From NCBI GenBank assembly GCA_902800715.1, contig CADCFN010000010.1, positions 62,001 to 126,000 on the forward strand: 64,000 nucleotides of DNA, in the 5' to 3' direction. The translations under genes and the position numbers were made by a program. A model generated the notes under the pieces. It did no database searches. It saw nothing but the letters and a program-made list of their open reading frames with translations, and had not been told where the DNA came from. The stretch is from an uncultured Bacteroidales bacterium (GTDB lineage: Bacteria > Bacteroidota > Bacteroidia > Bacteroidales > Muribaculaceae). This document shows, one piece after another, positions 43,888-53,117 of this stretch (its first letter is position 1; the number at the start of each line of letters is the position of its first letter).

Positions 43888-44033
43888 CAGGGGCTTGCTT
43901 TTAAGCCTGTAGGGTTATAGTGTATGGTCCGCCTATAGGCCTGTAAGGCAGAAAGGGCAGGTGGACGTTTTTAAGCCCGTAGGGCTGACGGGCAAAGGTG
44001 TTGCTTGATGGTGGCGAGTACGTAGGTGTCCGT
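43888..44033 (+). repeat. Extra AAGCCCGTAGGGCT hairpin units beside copy 2
   Basis: Short palindromes of the type AAGCCCGTAGGGCTGAC occur near 43980 and, more degenerately, near 43899. They repeat the unit found at the edge of the 221-bp copy 2, so the element seems modular. Confidence 0.6.
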
Positions 44034-44254
44034 TTTTAAGCCCGTAGGGCTGACAGGTTATAGGCAGGAGTGGAGCGAAGCGGAACTCCTGTGGATGACA
44101 TTCCCCGACAATATAGCCCCACTAGGGGCGACACGGTGATACAAGATTACTGCCGCCCCGATGGGGCTAAGGATGGGTACTGACTGTTGCAGGAATTGCA
44201 CTCGGCTCTGCCTCGTTGCACCCCTGCCTATGCTCTGGCCGCTCCTAACGGAGC
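44034..44254 (-). repeat. 221-bp multi-hairpin element, copy 2
   Basis: It is the inverted partner of 37536-37756, with the same order of small palindromes on the opposite strand. The outer end is GCTCCTAACGGAGC at 44241-44254. The pair brackets 6.3 kb holding cotH, the AAA ATPase gene, the MBOAT gene and the SGNH gene. Confidence 0.85.
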
Positions 44255-44278
44255 TTTTGCGGAAAAGGATGAAAAATA

Positions 44279-45379
44279 TTACAGGTTACCGGCTATTTCT
44301 ATCATCTTGCGGGCACATGCCACATTGGTCAGTTCCTTGCCCTCCCTGACACAGGCTTCATGCATCTGGTCATAGTTCTCGATGACCTTGATGAGGTCGC
44401 TCTCGTCCCATCCGTCACGAGCGATGCCCAATCCGTTGTCGGCAATAAAAGATGCCGTGGAGGGCTTGGTGTTGGTCACGACGGGCGTGCCGCTGGTGAT
44501 GGCTTCGGCAATGGTCACCATGTTGAGGTCGCTGCTGGTGTCCACCAGCAATGCAGTGGCCCGCCTGAGGGGCTCCGCCAGTTGCTTGTGGCTGAGGAAA
44601 CCATGGAAAACGACATTCTCCTGGATGCCCAGGGTTGCCGTCAGATGCTTCAGCGCATTGGCCTGGTCACCGTCACCGATGATGTCCAGCCGATAGTCCT
44701 TATAGGCGTCTTGGGCGACTAGACGGGCAAATTTCTTGATGATTTTGTCCACCTGCTTGCGCTGCACAAGCTGGGAAACGACGATGAACGCCTTGTCGGT
44801 CTCGTCGCCGGGGAATAGGGTGTGGGCATCGGTGCCATGGTCCACAATCACATCGCTCACATGGCGGCTGTAACGGTGCATGAAACGTCCGGCGGGCTCA
44901 CTGCGGGGCACGATGGTCACCTTGCTCATCAGCGACGGCACAATCGCATGGTACCAGAACTTGGACGGCAGTTTGAACAGCAGACGCTGGTGACGGTCCA
45001 TCTCCTGCCAGATGAGCAGGCGCGAGGGGCAGACGCGGGCGGCAATCAGCGAGGAAATCTGGAACGACTCGCTGGCAATCACGAGGTCATAAGCATCGGC
45101 ATGTTCTTTCAGCCATCGGTGCATCCCTTTGGGCCAAGGCAACAGGCTAGGTTTGAACACCTGCGGCAGGCGCGACGGGAAATACACCACCTTAAAGGGC
45201 AATCTCTCGTCGTTGCCGGTGGGACGGAATTCCTCTGACGCCAGCAGCGTAACGGTGTGCCCCAGTTCAATGAAACCGCGGGCAAAATTGCTGATCATGC
45301 AATCGCCGATGGTCTCCTTGCGCTTGATGATGCCGTGCTCGGCAGTCGTGAGGATGCAGTTTATAATCAGTACCTTCAT
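44279..45379 (-). CDS. Glycosyltransferase family 4
   Basis: This 366-aa GT-B glycosyltransferase has an N-terminal domain with GDCMISNFARGFIELGHTVT. The C-terminal donor domain has AFIVVSQLVQRKQVDKIIKKF and DIIGDGDQANALKHL, then VDTSSDLNMVTIAEAITSGTP. The acceptor and donor sugars cannot be deduced. It is the last gene of the minus-strand exopolysaccharide operon, 36 nt after the beta-helix gene. It ends only 25 nt from the 221-bp repeat copy 2. Confidence 0.88.
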   Translation of the reverse strand: MKVLIINCILTTAEHGIIKRKETIGDCMISNFARGFIELGHTVTLLASEEFRPTGNDERLPFKVVYFPSRLPQVFKPSLLPWPKGMHRWLKEHADAYDLVIASESFQISSLIAARVCPSRLLIWQEMDRHQRLLFKLPSKFWYHAIVPSLMSKVTIVPRSEPAGRFMHRYSRHVSDVIVDHGTDAHTLFPGDETDKAFIVVSQLVQRKQVDKIIKKFARLVAQDAYKDYRLDIIGDGDQANALKHLTATLGIQENVVFHGFLSHKQLAEPLRRATALLVDTSSDLNMVTIAEAITSGTPVVTNTKPSTASFIADNGLGIARDGWDESDLIKVIENYDQMHEACVREGKELTNVACARKMIEIAGNL

Positions 45380-45415
45380 GATTCTTCGTTGGTTTTTCAG
45401 CCGTTATCCACCGGG

Positions 45416-47128
45416 TTACTGCCTGATGGTGTTGTTGCTCACCTTGCGCTTGCGGGTGTTGGTCATGTTCTTGAACATTTCCTTCTCGTTTTTTACGCCC
45501 TTAAAGATATTGCCCTTCACCTCAAGCTGGTTGAAGCGCATGGCATTGGTCGGCACCTTGGTGTTCCAGTGGGTCATGAGCGTGCCGTTGCCGGGCTTGA
45601 CAGTGACGTTGTTGTAATTGAATACCACCTTGCCCTTGGAGGCAAACTCCTGCAGGAAGAAGTTCATATCGTTGCTGACGAAGGTGTTGCGGGTGAAATT
45701 GAGGTCCAGGTCTTCAATCTTGTGGCAATAGATGCGCGTGTCGCCCTCAAAATGGTTGTTCTCGGCATTGAGCGTGAACTTGCGGGTGCCGTTGCCAGCG
45801 CCCACCGTGGCGATGAACTTGAGGCCCTTGCACACGTTGTCGCGCATCGTGACCGAACCACCGTCGGCACCGCACCAGATGAGCTGCACGCCCGTGTCCT
45901 TGCCCGTCTTCGGGTCAACGGTCAGCTCGTTGAGAATCTTGTTGCCGCGCAGCTCAACATTGCCACCCTGCATGAGCAGGAAGCTGTAACCCTGGGTGCC
46001 GTACTCGGTGAGCACCAGGTCCTTGTTTCTCACCGTGTTGTTCACGATGCGAATGGTATCGTTGCTGCTGCTCAAGTCATTGACCTCGATATCCTGCCTG
46101 TAGTAGGGGTCATTGCCCTTAAGCCTTGCATTGTAAATCTCGTTGTTCTCGATGGTGATGTTCTCGTGGACATCGGCAGGATTGAAGTTGATGTACATGC
46201 AACGGGTACACACATCGTTGATATAGAATTTATTGTTCCTGACGTGGAAATTGCGTGTGGTGCAACGGTCATTGCTCTTGTGCTGCTCGGTAAAGAGGGA
46301 CACAATCATGTGGCTGATGGCAGATTTGCTCGTATTCTTGTCAGACTTGTCATATCCGCCGTAGTAAAACTCGTTGTCCTCGATGAAGATATTGGAGCGG
46401 GTTGCTTTGCCCCTGACATAGCCGTTGTTGTAGTTCTCCACCACCCGGTCAAAGACCGCCAGCAACTCGTCGTTACCGTATTTATAGAACTTGTTACGCT
46501 TCACCACGATGTTGTGCAGCTCGCCACGGAACCACAGGTTGCCGCCGTCGATGCAATTGTTGAAATTGCTGATAACGCAATCGGTAATTTTGACGTTGGA
46601 GCAAACGTGGAAATCATAGTTGGTGATGATGGCGTTATCCATATAGCTGTCCACATCATGGATGTCCACACCGTCGGCATGATAGACCTTGACGGCATAG
46701 CGTGCCTCGCCCTGCCACCAGATGCCCTTGTGCTCCTTGAGCCTGATGGTGAGGTCGTTGATTTTGAGCGATACAGGATAATTGGGGCGACCAGTGACCT
46801 TGAAGAAGACATCGTCGAGAAAGGCCTTGAAACCACCGGAGTCATTGCCCTTGTTAAGGATAATGGTGGTCTTGTCTTTGCCCAGGCCCTTAATCACGGT
46901 GTGGCAGCGGCACTGGATGGTTCCGTTAATGGTGTAAGTGCCCTTGCCGAAATTCATGACCACGGTATCGCTGATAGCCACCTTCTCACACGTCGAGCGC
47001 AACGCCTTGGTGATATCGCCACGAATGGCATCGACGTCAATATTCACGGTCCTGGCATGCCCTGAGAGCGCTGTCAAGCAGGCCAACATGACAAAGCAAC
47101 TGTATTTCAAGAACTGTTTCATAGTCAT
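45416..47128 (-). CDS. Exported right-handed parallel beta-helix protein
   Basis: This 570-aa protein has a signal peptide (to about residue 25, SGHAR). A long series of beta-helix coils is rich in N and D turns (for example NVKITDCVISNFNNCIDGG, then FHVRNNKFYINDV and IVNNTVRNKDLVLTE), similar to the pectate-lyase/polysaccharide-lyase superfamily. No catalytic set is identifiable. Beta-helix proteins inside polysaccharide operons commonly act as lyases, epimerases or export-linked modifying enzymes in the periplasm, so a role on the polymer made here is inferred. It has its own -7 box upstream as well as lying in line with the operon. Confidence 0.82.
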   Translation of the reverse strand: MTMKQFLKYSCFVMLACLTALSGHARTVNIDVDAIRGDITKALRSTCEKVAISDTVVMNFGKGTYTINGTIQCRCHTVIKGLGKDKTTIILNKGNDSGGFKAFLDDVFFKVTGRPNYPVSLKINDLTIRLKEHKGIWWQGEARYAVKVYHADGVDIHDVDSYMDNAIITNYDFHVCSNVKITDCVISNFNNCIDGGNLWFRGELHNIVVKRNKFYKYGNDELLAVFDRVVENYNNGYVRGKATRSNIFIEDNEFYYGGYDKSDKNTSKSAISHMIVSLFTEQHKSNDRCTTRNFHVRNNKFYINDVCTRCMYINFNPADVHENITIENNEIYNARLKGNDPYYRQDIEVNDLSSSNDTIRIVNNTVRNKDLVLTEYGTQGYSFLLMQGGNVELRGNKILNELTVDPKTGKDTGVQLIWCGADGGSVTMRDNVCKGLKFIATVGAGNGTRKFTLNAENNHFEGDTRIYCHKIEDLDLNFTRNTFVSNDMNFFLQEFASKGKVVFNYNNVTVKPGNGTLMTHWNTKVPTNAMRFNQLEVKGNIFKGVKNEKEMFKNMTNTRKRKVSNNTIRQ

Positions 47129-47158
47129 TCCTCGTTTTTTTTCTGTTAGACGGATTTA

Positions 47159-47166
47159 CAAAGGTA
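47159..47166 (-). promoter_or_regulatory. -7 box (TACCTTTG) for the beta-helix and final glycosyltransferase genes
   Basis: It is a full TAnnTTTG match 30 nt before the ATG at 47128, so this pair could be expressed separately from the upstream operon genes. Confidence 0.52.
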
Positions 47167-47235
47167 GCGTTTATTTCCCAATTACACCAATTGTGAAATC
47201 AGGAATTTGAAAACAATCGTTGACGAGGATAGTGA

Positions 47236-48372
47236 TTATTTCCTGGACGTCAGGACCTGTGACAGAATCTGGTTGAGGGAGGAGCAGAGGGCTTCGGACG
47301 TGTATTCACGGTCATACAGGGGGCGGGTGCTGGCATCGCGAGATTGCAGCGAGCGGGTAATAGCGGCGGCTAGAGATTCGCTGTCGCCGGTCGTGAAAAA
47401 CTCCACACCCGCACTGCCGTCACAGCTCTGCTTGAAGAAAGGCAGGTCGCTCAACACCATTGGTTTATCAAAATAGCTTGCGATGCTCGCCACGCCGCTT
47501 TGCGTTGCCGAGATATAGGGATAAACAACCACTGCAGCACGTGAGAACAGGTCTTTCAGCTCGCTGTCATCAATAAAACGGTTGAGAAAAATGAGAAATT
47601 CCTCGTCCTCGCTGTTGCGCTCGAAATAGATATAGCCTGCACCCGCTATCACGAGAGGATGCTGCTGCAACTCGCGGTGGGACCTGTAAGCGTCATAGAG
47701 CAGGTGGACACCCTTGTACAGCTGCAGGTTGCCGAAGAACAGGATATAGCCGTCGGGGACATCGGCAAGTTCAGGCACACGGGCATTGCCCTGGACGATG
47801 GCATCGGTGACCAGGGTAGGGAAGGGGGCGTAGTACACGTTGTGGTAGGGGAACTGCTCCTTGACCAGCTGCTGTTGCGGCTTGCTGTTGGTAATCTGGT
47901 GGCGCGTCATCTTAATGAGGCGGCGCTGCGGCCATGCCACGAGCAATTGGTGCTTGAGCCATGTCACCACGCCGTCAAACTTGGAATCATGCCCCACGGC
48001 ATCGTGGATGGTGTACAACAGGGGCGCCATGTGTTGCAACTGCTGGCATCCGTTCACCAGCACAAGTTCCCCGGTGAGGGAATAGATGAGCTGGATGCCG
48101 CCATCGGCAATTATCTGTTTGATGGTATCGAACAACCGTGACGGCCAGAACCTGAACGCCAGTTTCTTGAATTTGGAAACGGGATAATCAACCCAAGTGA
48201 TACTGTCGGCTGGCAGGTCGTCAAAATCGTGTTTTACACTATCGTCCTTGGCAACGATAAGCACATGGTCGCCTGGCTGCCACAGGGCGTGGATGATGGT
48301 GTGGGCATAGGGCCGCATTCCTGCGGCATACTCGGTGGCAATGAACAATATGTGCTGCGAGGCGTCTCTCAT
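47236..48372 (-). CDS. Glycosyltransferase (GT4-like)
   Basis: This 378-aa GT-B type protein has an N-terminal domain with FIATEYAAGMRPYAHTIIHA. The C-terminal half has GYILFFGNLQLYKGVHLLYDA and VVVYPYISATQSGVASIASYF, then DKPMVLSDLPFFKQS. It is probably a cytoplasmic enzyme of exopolysaccharide repeat-unit assembly. Its ATG overlaps the stop of the Wzy-like gene by four bases (ATGA), so the two are translationally coupled. The sugar transferred cannot be told. Confidence 0.85.
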   Translation of the reverse strand: MRDASQHILFIATEYAAGMRPYAHTIIHALWQPGDHVLIVAKDDSVKHDFDDLPADSITWVDYPVSKFKKLAFRFWPSRLFDTIKQIIADGGIQLIYSLTGELVLVNGCQQLQHMAPLLYTIHDAVGHDSKFDGVVTWLKHQLLVAWPQRRLIKMTRHQITNSKPQQQLVKEQFPYHNVYYAPFPTLVTDAIVQGNARVPELADVPDGYILFFGNLQLYKGVHLLYDAYRSHRELQQHPLVIAGAGYIYFERNSEDEEFLIFLNRFIDDSELKDLFSRAAVVVYPYISATQSGVASIASYFDKPMVLSDLPFFKQSCDGSAGVEFFTTGDSESLAAAITRSLQSRDASTRPLYDREYTSEALCSSLNQILSQVLTSRK

Positions 48373-49883
48373 TCAGGCTCCTGGGTTGTTGGTGGCTCTT
48401 GTTGCGCCTGCTCTTGCTGTTCGTGCTCTTGTTGCGCCTCGACGTTCTCGGCTATCTGGCGGCGCCGGGCCGACTCGACCGTCTCAAACTCGGGGTGCAC
48501 CTCCTTGCTGTAATGCCTGTTGAGCGACAAGGCAAAGAACATCAGCGACAGGTTGAGCACATGGGGGCTTAGAGGCGCCCAGTCGCTACTGCCCTGCACA
48601 AGCCAGCAGCAAACGATGCCAAAACCTGTGATATTCAGAATGTTATAGTAGCGGTTGCGGGATAGGCGCGTTCGTCGCTTGAAGGTCGCAATATAGTAGA
48701 TGACAAAGCCCATAATGGGCAGGTAGCCAATCAGTCCCAACTCCACAATCATGATAATCCAGATGTTGTGGATGGGAGTGACAAAGAAGTAATCCTCGGG
48801 GCGCCAGATGCCGCTCATGTCAAACACCTGCTCAAAGACGACTGCCGAGGTGTGCTCCGTGAGATAAAACAGATGGTTGTTCATACTCACGCCAATCAGG
48901 GGATGGTCCATGAAAATCTCGTAGCCGCAGTAATAGTGCATCAGACGAGACGTGGTCATTTCGTCCAGGTTCTCAACGTCGCTGAACAGGAAGTTCAAGG
49001 GACCTGAAATCAGCAGGGCTACCAGGATGGCAAAGGGGATGATGGCCTTGAGAAAACTCTGCATGCTGATGAGTTTGTAACGCCGGTACACATAGAACAC
49101 GACGATGGCAATCATTGCCATGATAATCGATACCAACGCACTGCGGCTGGCGCTCAAGACGATGACAAGGAATGCCATGCCCGCAAGAATGATGCTCGTG
49201 CGCCGCTTGAAATTGGTGAGGAAGCACGCCAGGAAGAACGTGAAGTAATAGGAGGCGTAGGTGCCCAGCACGTTAGGGTGTCCCATCGTGCCCACGGCGC
49301 CCACACGTTCTTCGCTTCTCGTCGAGGCATCGCTGTCAAATATCTTGACGGCGATTTCCATGTCCAGCACGGGGTAGCAGATGGCGAGCAGGAAGTGCAG
49401 TGCCACGGTTACCGCCAATCCCAGGAAAATGCCGTTAATCACCGTCTTTACCGAGAAACAGTTGGCAAACAGGTAGATGAACACGGCAAACGAGAGGCAG
49501 TAAATCACCTCGATGATGGAATGAACGCGGGATATGCCGAACGGGTTGACCAGCGTATAGGCGGCATAGGCCGAGAAGAGCAATGCCAGCACCAGATTGG
49601 GACGGCGGATGCGCCATGATTTCTCGACAGCAATAATCCACACCAGCAGGAAGGAAAGGAGATAGAAGGGCCAAATGCCTCCCGAGGGGCCGAAAGAGCC
49701 ACCCTGGCTGTCTTCGCCACCGGCGTTGACATAAGGGATGTACAATCGGGCAAAACAGCAGGAAAAGGTATAGAGGGCTATGACGATCTTATATGCGTTC
49801 TGCTTGCTCAAGCGTGTGCCTTCACGTGCGATGAAGAACATCAACGCGAAGACTAAGGTCGCCAATATGACCAATCGATCCAT
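48369..49883 (-). CDS. O-antigen ligase/polymerase-like membrane protein (Wzy-type)
   Basis: This 504-aa protein has about eleven hydrophobic segments and the large periplasmic loop typical of Wzy/WaaL proteins (region FEQVFDMSGIWRPEDYFFV, then HNIWIIMIVELGLIGYLPI, matching the Wzy_C pattern). It would polymerise lipid-linked repeat units on the periplasmic side. The last 45 residues are unusually rich in Gln and Glu (EAQQEHEQQEQAQQEPP), probably a disordered cytoplasmic tail. It lies between the wzc and glycosyltransferase genes, 24 nt after wzc. Confidence 0.87.
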   Translation of the reverse strand: MDRLVILATLVFALMFFIAREGTRLSKQNAYKIVIALYTFSCCFARLYIPYVNAGGEDSQGGSFGPSGGIWPFYLLSFLLVWIIAVEKSWRIRRPNLVLALLFSAYAAYTLVNPFGISRVHSIIEVIYCLSFAVFIYLFANCFSVKTVINGIFLGLAVTVALHFLLAICYPVLDMEIAVKIFDSDASTRSEERVGAVGTMGHPNVLGTYASYYFTFFLACFLTNFKRRTSIILAGMAFLVIVLSASRSALVSIIMAMIAIVVFYVYRRYKLISMQSFLKAIIPFAILVALLISGPLNFLFSDVENLDEMTTSRLMHYYCGYEIFMDHPLIGVSMNNHLFYLTEHTSAVVFEQVFDMSGIWRPEDYFFVTPIHNIWIIMIVELGLIGYLPIMGFVIYYIATFKRRTRLSRNRYYNILNITGFGIVCCWLVQGSSDWAPLSPHVLNLSLMFFALSLNRHYSKEVHPEFETVESARRRQIAENVEAQQEHEQQEQAQQEPPTTQEPE

Positions 49884-49907
49884 ACTGCCCTTACTGCTGT
49901 ATCAGGT

Positions 49908-52238
49908 TTATTCCTCGTCTTTGGTCTTGCCGTAACCGTAGCCGTAGGTATTGTCGCTCGACGGCTTGGTGTCGTTGAGCACAACGCACATGTTCTTGAG
50001 CTGCTTGTTGGCAGAGATGCGGTTCATGAACTTGATGTGCTTGCGCTGCGTGAAATTGGCGCGCGTTACATAGACGGTGGCGTTGGTGTACTTATCCAGG
50101 GCGAAGCTGTCGCTCACCATGGCAACGGGTGCAGAATCGACGATGATAACGTCATAGTTGGCGCGCAGGTCGTTGAAGAAATCCTTCACGCGGTCACCAA
50201 GCAACAACTCCGAGGGATTGGGCGGAATGGCTCCACCGACGAATACGTCAAGACCTTTAACCTCCTTGCAGGGCTGTGCAATCTGGTCGATGGTGACGTC
50301 GTTGCGCGACAGGTAGGAGGTCACACCGGGCATCTCCTGCAAGTCGAGCATGGTAGCCAACTTGGGCGAACGAATGTCCATACCCACCAGGGCTACACGC
50401 TTGCCCAGCAGGGCAAACGAAGAAGCGATGTTGGTGCTGATGAACGATTTGCCCTCGCCACTCACACTGCTGGTAACCAGAATAACCTTGTCGTCTTCCT
50501 TATTGAGCAGGAACTGCAGGTTGTTACGCACATAGCGGAACAGTTCGACAATGGATGAGGTCTTGCCGTCCTTAACAACAAGCTGGGTGTTGTGGCGGTT
50601 GTGGTGGATGTGACCGATAAAGGGCACCTGGGAAATTTCCTCGAGTTCTTCCTGGTTGGAGAACTTGGTGGTGAACAGGTCCTTGAGGTAAATCAGCAAC
50701 AGAGGCAAAATCAGACCTGCCAGCATGGCCAATGCCAGCGCAACCATACGTTTGGGGCTGATGGGCGTATGCTCGGCATAGGCGTGGTCCACAATCTTGC
50801 CCTTGGGCGTGGTGGCAGCAAGAACGAGGGCGTTTTCCTCGCGTTTCTGCAACAGGAAGGTGTAGAGGGCATTTTGGATGCCCTGCTGACGGTACAGCTC
50901 GCGTGCTTCACGTTCCTCGCTGGGCACCTTGTTCAGGTCGCCTGACGACAGGTTGTACTCGCTGCGCATCTTGTTCAGCTGCACGTTCAGCCCGCTGATT
51001 GAACTGTTGATGCCTTGCACCACATTGGCGTGCATGGTCTCAATCTGCTGGTCAATCTGCTTGAGGGCAAGGTTGTCACCCTTAGCTGACTGCTCTAACT
51101 CTTGACGCTTGGCAATCAGATTGTTGTAGGCGCGAATGGAGCCCGAGGCGGCACTGGAGTCCACTTCAAAGGGGATATAGGAGTTCTTGTTGGCAGGGCT
51201 GTTAACAAAGTCCTTGACCATGCCCAGCAACTGCTTCTTGGTTTCCAGCTTGATGATGGCTTGGTCGGCCATCTGCTGCTTGGTCACCGAGGTCCTGATT
51301 TGCAGCTCGGGGTCCACAATGTTGTGGTTGCGTTTGTATTGCTCGATATCGGCCTCGCTGCTGGTCAGACCCTTGTAGATGAGCGCCAGACGCTCGTCGA
51401 TGAATTTCGCTGTGTTGATGGCTTCCTCGTCCTTCTCACGCTGACCGCGCTCGTTATACAGCTCCATGAGTTTGTTAAGGATATCCTTACCACGCGCTGT
51501 ATTGGTCTCGGCAATTGACAGGTCGATGCCGTTGGATTTCTTGGTGACAAGCTTGATTTTGACACGGTGATTCAAAACTTCACCACGCAACTGGTTGCCG
51601 TACAGTGTCGCTGTAATCTTATGATTCTTGCCCGGCTTGAAATCTTCAGACGGCTGGAAGGCAAACACGCCGTATGCGGTCTTGAGGGTGATAGGCAACT
51701 GGGCATCCTTCACGTCAACGATGGCTTTCTTGCTTTTTTCGGCTTTGATACTGGCAAGGCCTTGCTTGTTCACGTCAATCTTGAACTTGAGCGGTGATGA
51801 CAGGGTGTCGAAGAACTCCTCAGGGGCGAGAATCTCGACAGGAGAGCTGTTGTAATGGTCGCGTTTGGGCTTGAACCAACCCTTGTCCTCGATGTAGGAA
51901 CGGTTGAGCTTGAGCTGCTTGACAACCTGGGTACACAATTCCTGAGACGAGAAGACTACCATCTCGTCATCGACCTTGCTGCCCTGGCCCATAAGCTTCA
52001 TGCTCTTGAGCAGGGTGGCTCCAGCACCGGCGCCGGTGTCATCTTGGGCAACGAGGACGACCGATTTGACATTGTAAATACGTTGGGCGGCCTTCAGGTA
52101 TAGGAATGCCAGTGATATGCAAGCAATTAGTGACAGCACGAACAGCCACCAATAGCGCTTGTACTTGCGCACAAACGCACCAAAATCAATGATTTGTTCC
52201 TCTTGTTGGGGGGTGGGAGGTGTATTGAAATTTGCCAT
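49908..52238 (-). CDS. wzc: Wzc-like polysaccharide co-polymerase/tyrosine autokinase
   Basis: This 776-aa inner-membrane protein controls chain length and export. It has two membrane segments (near residues 31-50, WWLFVLSLIACISLAFLYLK, and near 495-515) around a large periplasmic Wzz-type coiled-coil domain. A cytoplasmic BY-kinase domain follows, with Walker A VTSSVSGEGKSFIS, Walker A' VALVGMDIRSP and Walker B DVIIVDSAPVAMVSD. The Tyr cluster at the C-terminus is short (NTYGYGYGKTKDEE), with three Tyr, less than in many Wzc proteins. It is directly downstream of the Wza-like gene, as usual for Wzy-dependent export. Confidence 0.93.
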   Translation of the reverse strand: MANFNTPPTPQQEEQIIDFGAFVRKYKRYWWLFVLSLIACISLAFLYLKAAQRIYNVKSVVLVAQDDTGAGAGATLLKSMKLMGQGSKVDDEMVVFSSQELCTQVVKQLKLNRSYIEDKGWFKPKRDHYNSSPVEILAPEEFFDTLSSPLKFKIDVNKQGLASIKAEKSKKAIVDVKDAQLPITLKTAYGVFAFQPSEDFKPGKNHKITATLYGNQLRGEVLNHRVKIKLVTKKSNGIDLSIAETNTARGKDILNKLMELYNERGQREKDEEAINTAKFIDERLALIYKGLTSSEADIEQYKRNHNIVDPELQIRTSVTKQQMADQAIIKLETKKQLLGMVKDFVNSPANKNSYIPFEVDSSAASGSIRAYNNLIAKRQELEQSAKGDNLALKQIDQQIETMHANVVQGINSSISGLNVQLNKMRSEYNLSSGDLNKVPSEEREARELYRQQGIQNALYTFLLQKREENALVLAATTPKGKIVDHAYAEHTPISPKRMVALALAMLAGLILPLLLIYLKDLFTTKFSNQEELEEISQVPFIGHIHHNRHNTQLVVKDGKTSSIVELFRYVRNNLQFLLNKEDDKVILVTSSVSGEGKSFISTNIASSFALLGKRVALVGMDIRSPKLATMLDLQEMPGVTSYLSRNDVTIDQIAQPCKEVKGLDVFVGGAIPPNPSELLLGDRVKDFFNDLRANYDVIIVDSAPVAMVSDSFALDKYTNATVYVTRANFTQRKHIKFMNRISANKQLKNMCVVLNDTKPSSDNTYGYGYGKTKDEE

Positions 52239-52256
52239 GATGATTCTACTAGGAAT

Positions 52257-53063
52257 TTAACGTACCAGAGCGATGATGAGCGATATTACGACCGAAGCAC
52301 TGCTCACGATGGTCGAAATAACAGACAGCTTGAATGCGTTGTTCTGGTTATACTTGGAGTTGTCGATGCGGATGTTGTTGGGCTCGACATAGACGATGTC
52401 GTTCTGCTTCAGGTAGAAGTAGGGTGAACTGAACACCTCTGAACTGTTGAGGTTAAGACGCTGATATGTGCGTTTGCCCTCTTCGGTGCGGATGACATAT
52501 ACCCTGTCGCGCTTGCCATATTCGGTCAAGTCGCCACACTGGGTAATGGCGTCAAGCACCGTATAGTTCTGGCGGCTGGTGTGTAAGCGCTGCGGGTTAT
52601 GTACCTCGCCCATCACATCCACGGCAAAATTCACCAGGTCGATGCGCACATGAGGATCCTTGACATCGCGTTCCACCATAGCCTTGATTTCTTTGGACAA
52701 CTGGGTAATGGTCTTGTCCTTGACCAGAATGCGACCCAGGACGGGCATCATGATATAACCCTCCTCGTCAACGATGTAAGTCTGGCTGCGGGGCTGGGTC
52801 ACCTGGCGCACGTTGCCGCGTGTGGCGGGATTGTCCATCGGCAGGTTATAGGAAGCGGTGGCCTCGGGGATAGCCGATGTGATGGTGATGAAAAGCTCGT
52901 CATCACACTGGATGCGAACGGGGTAAATACCCTGTTCGTTAGGCAGAGTGCCACTATCGGCGAGTGAAAAATCCTGGAAATAGGCAAGGTTGTTCTCCTT
53001 TGTTGTTGAGCATGACAACAGCAACACCGCTGCCATCATCGTTATAAGTAATCTTGATTTCAT
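52257..53063 (-). CDS. wza: Wza-like polysaccharide export lipoprotein
   Basis: This 268-aa outer-membrane polysaccharide export protein has a lipobox with lipidated Cys near residue 18 (LLLSC). A Poly_export domain (region IYPVRIQCDDELFITITSAI) and a SLBB-type domain (GEVHNPQRLHTSRQNYTVLD) follow, and a C-terminal transmembrane helix ends the protein (SVISTIVSSASVVISLIIAL). The C-terminal helix and short length are typical of Bacteroidota Wza homologs. It forms the outer-membrane exit for the polymer and precedes wzc by 18 nt. Confidence 0.92.
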   Translation of the reverse strand: MKSRLLITMMAAVLLLSCSTTKENNLAYFQDFSLADSGTLPNEQGIYPVRIQCDDELFITITSAIPEATASYNLPMDNPATRGNVRQVTQPRSQTYIVDEEGYIMMPVLGRILVKDKTITQLSKEIKAMVERDVKDPHVRIDLVNFAVDVMGEVHNPQRLHTSRQNYTVLDAITQCGDLTEYGKRDRVYVIRTEEGKRTYQRLNLNSSEVFSSPYFYLKQNDIVYVEPNNIRIDNSKYNQNNAFKLSVISTIVSSASVVISLIIALVR

Positions 53064-53117
53064 ACGGATGTGAAATAATAGTAGTATTTACACACTATAA
53101 ACGAGGATAGGAGGGAA

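Noticed and set aside
37536-44254. Composite transposon
   Set aside because: The inverted elements are non-coding and no transposase or integrase gene lies within or beside them.
45257-47065. 602-codon plus-strand frame opposite the beta-helix gene
   Set aside because: Its valine-rich low-complexity translation is typical of antisense readings. The minus frame has a signal peptide and beta-helix pattern.
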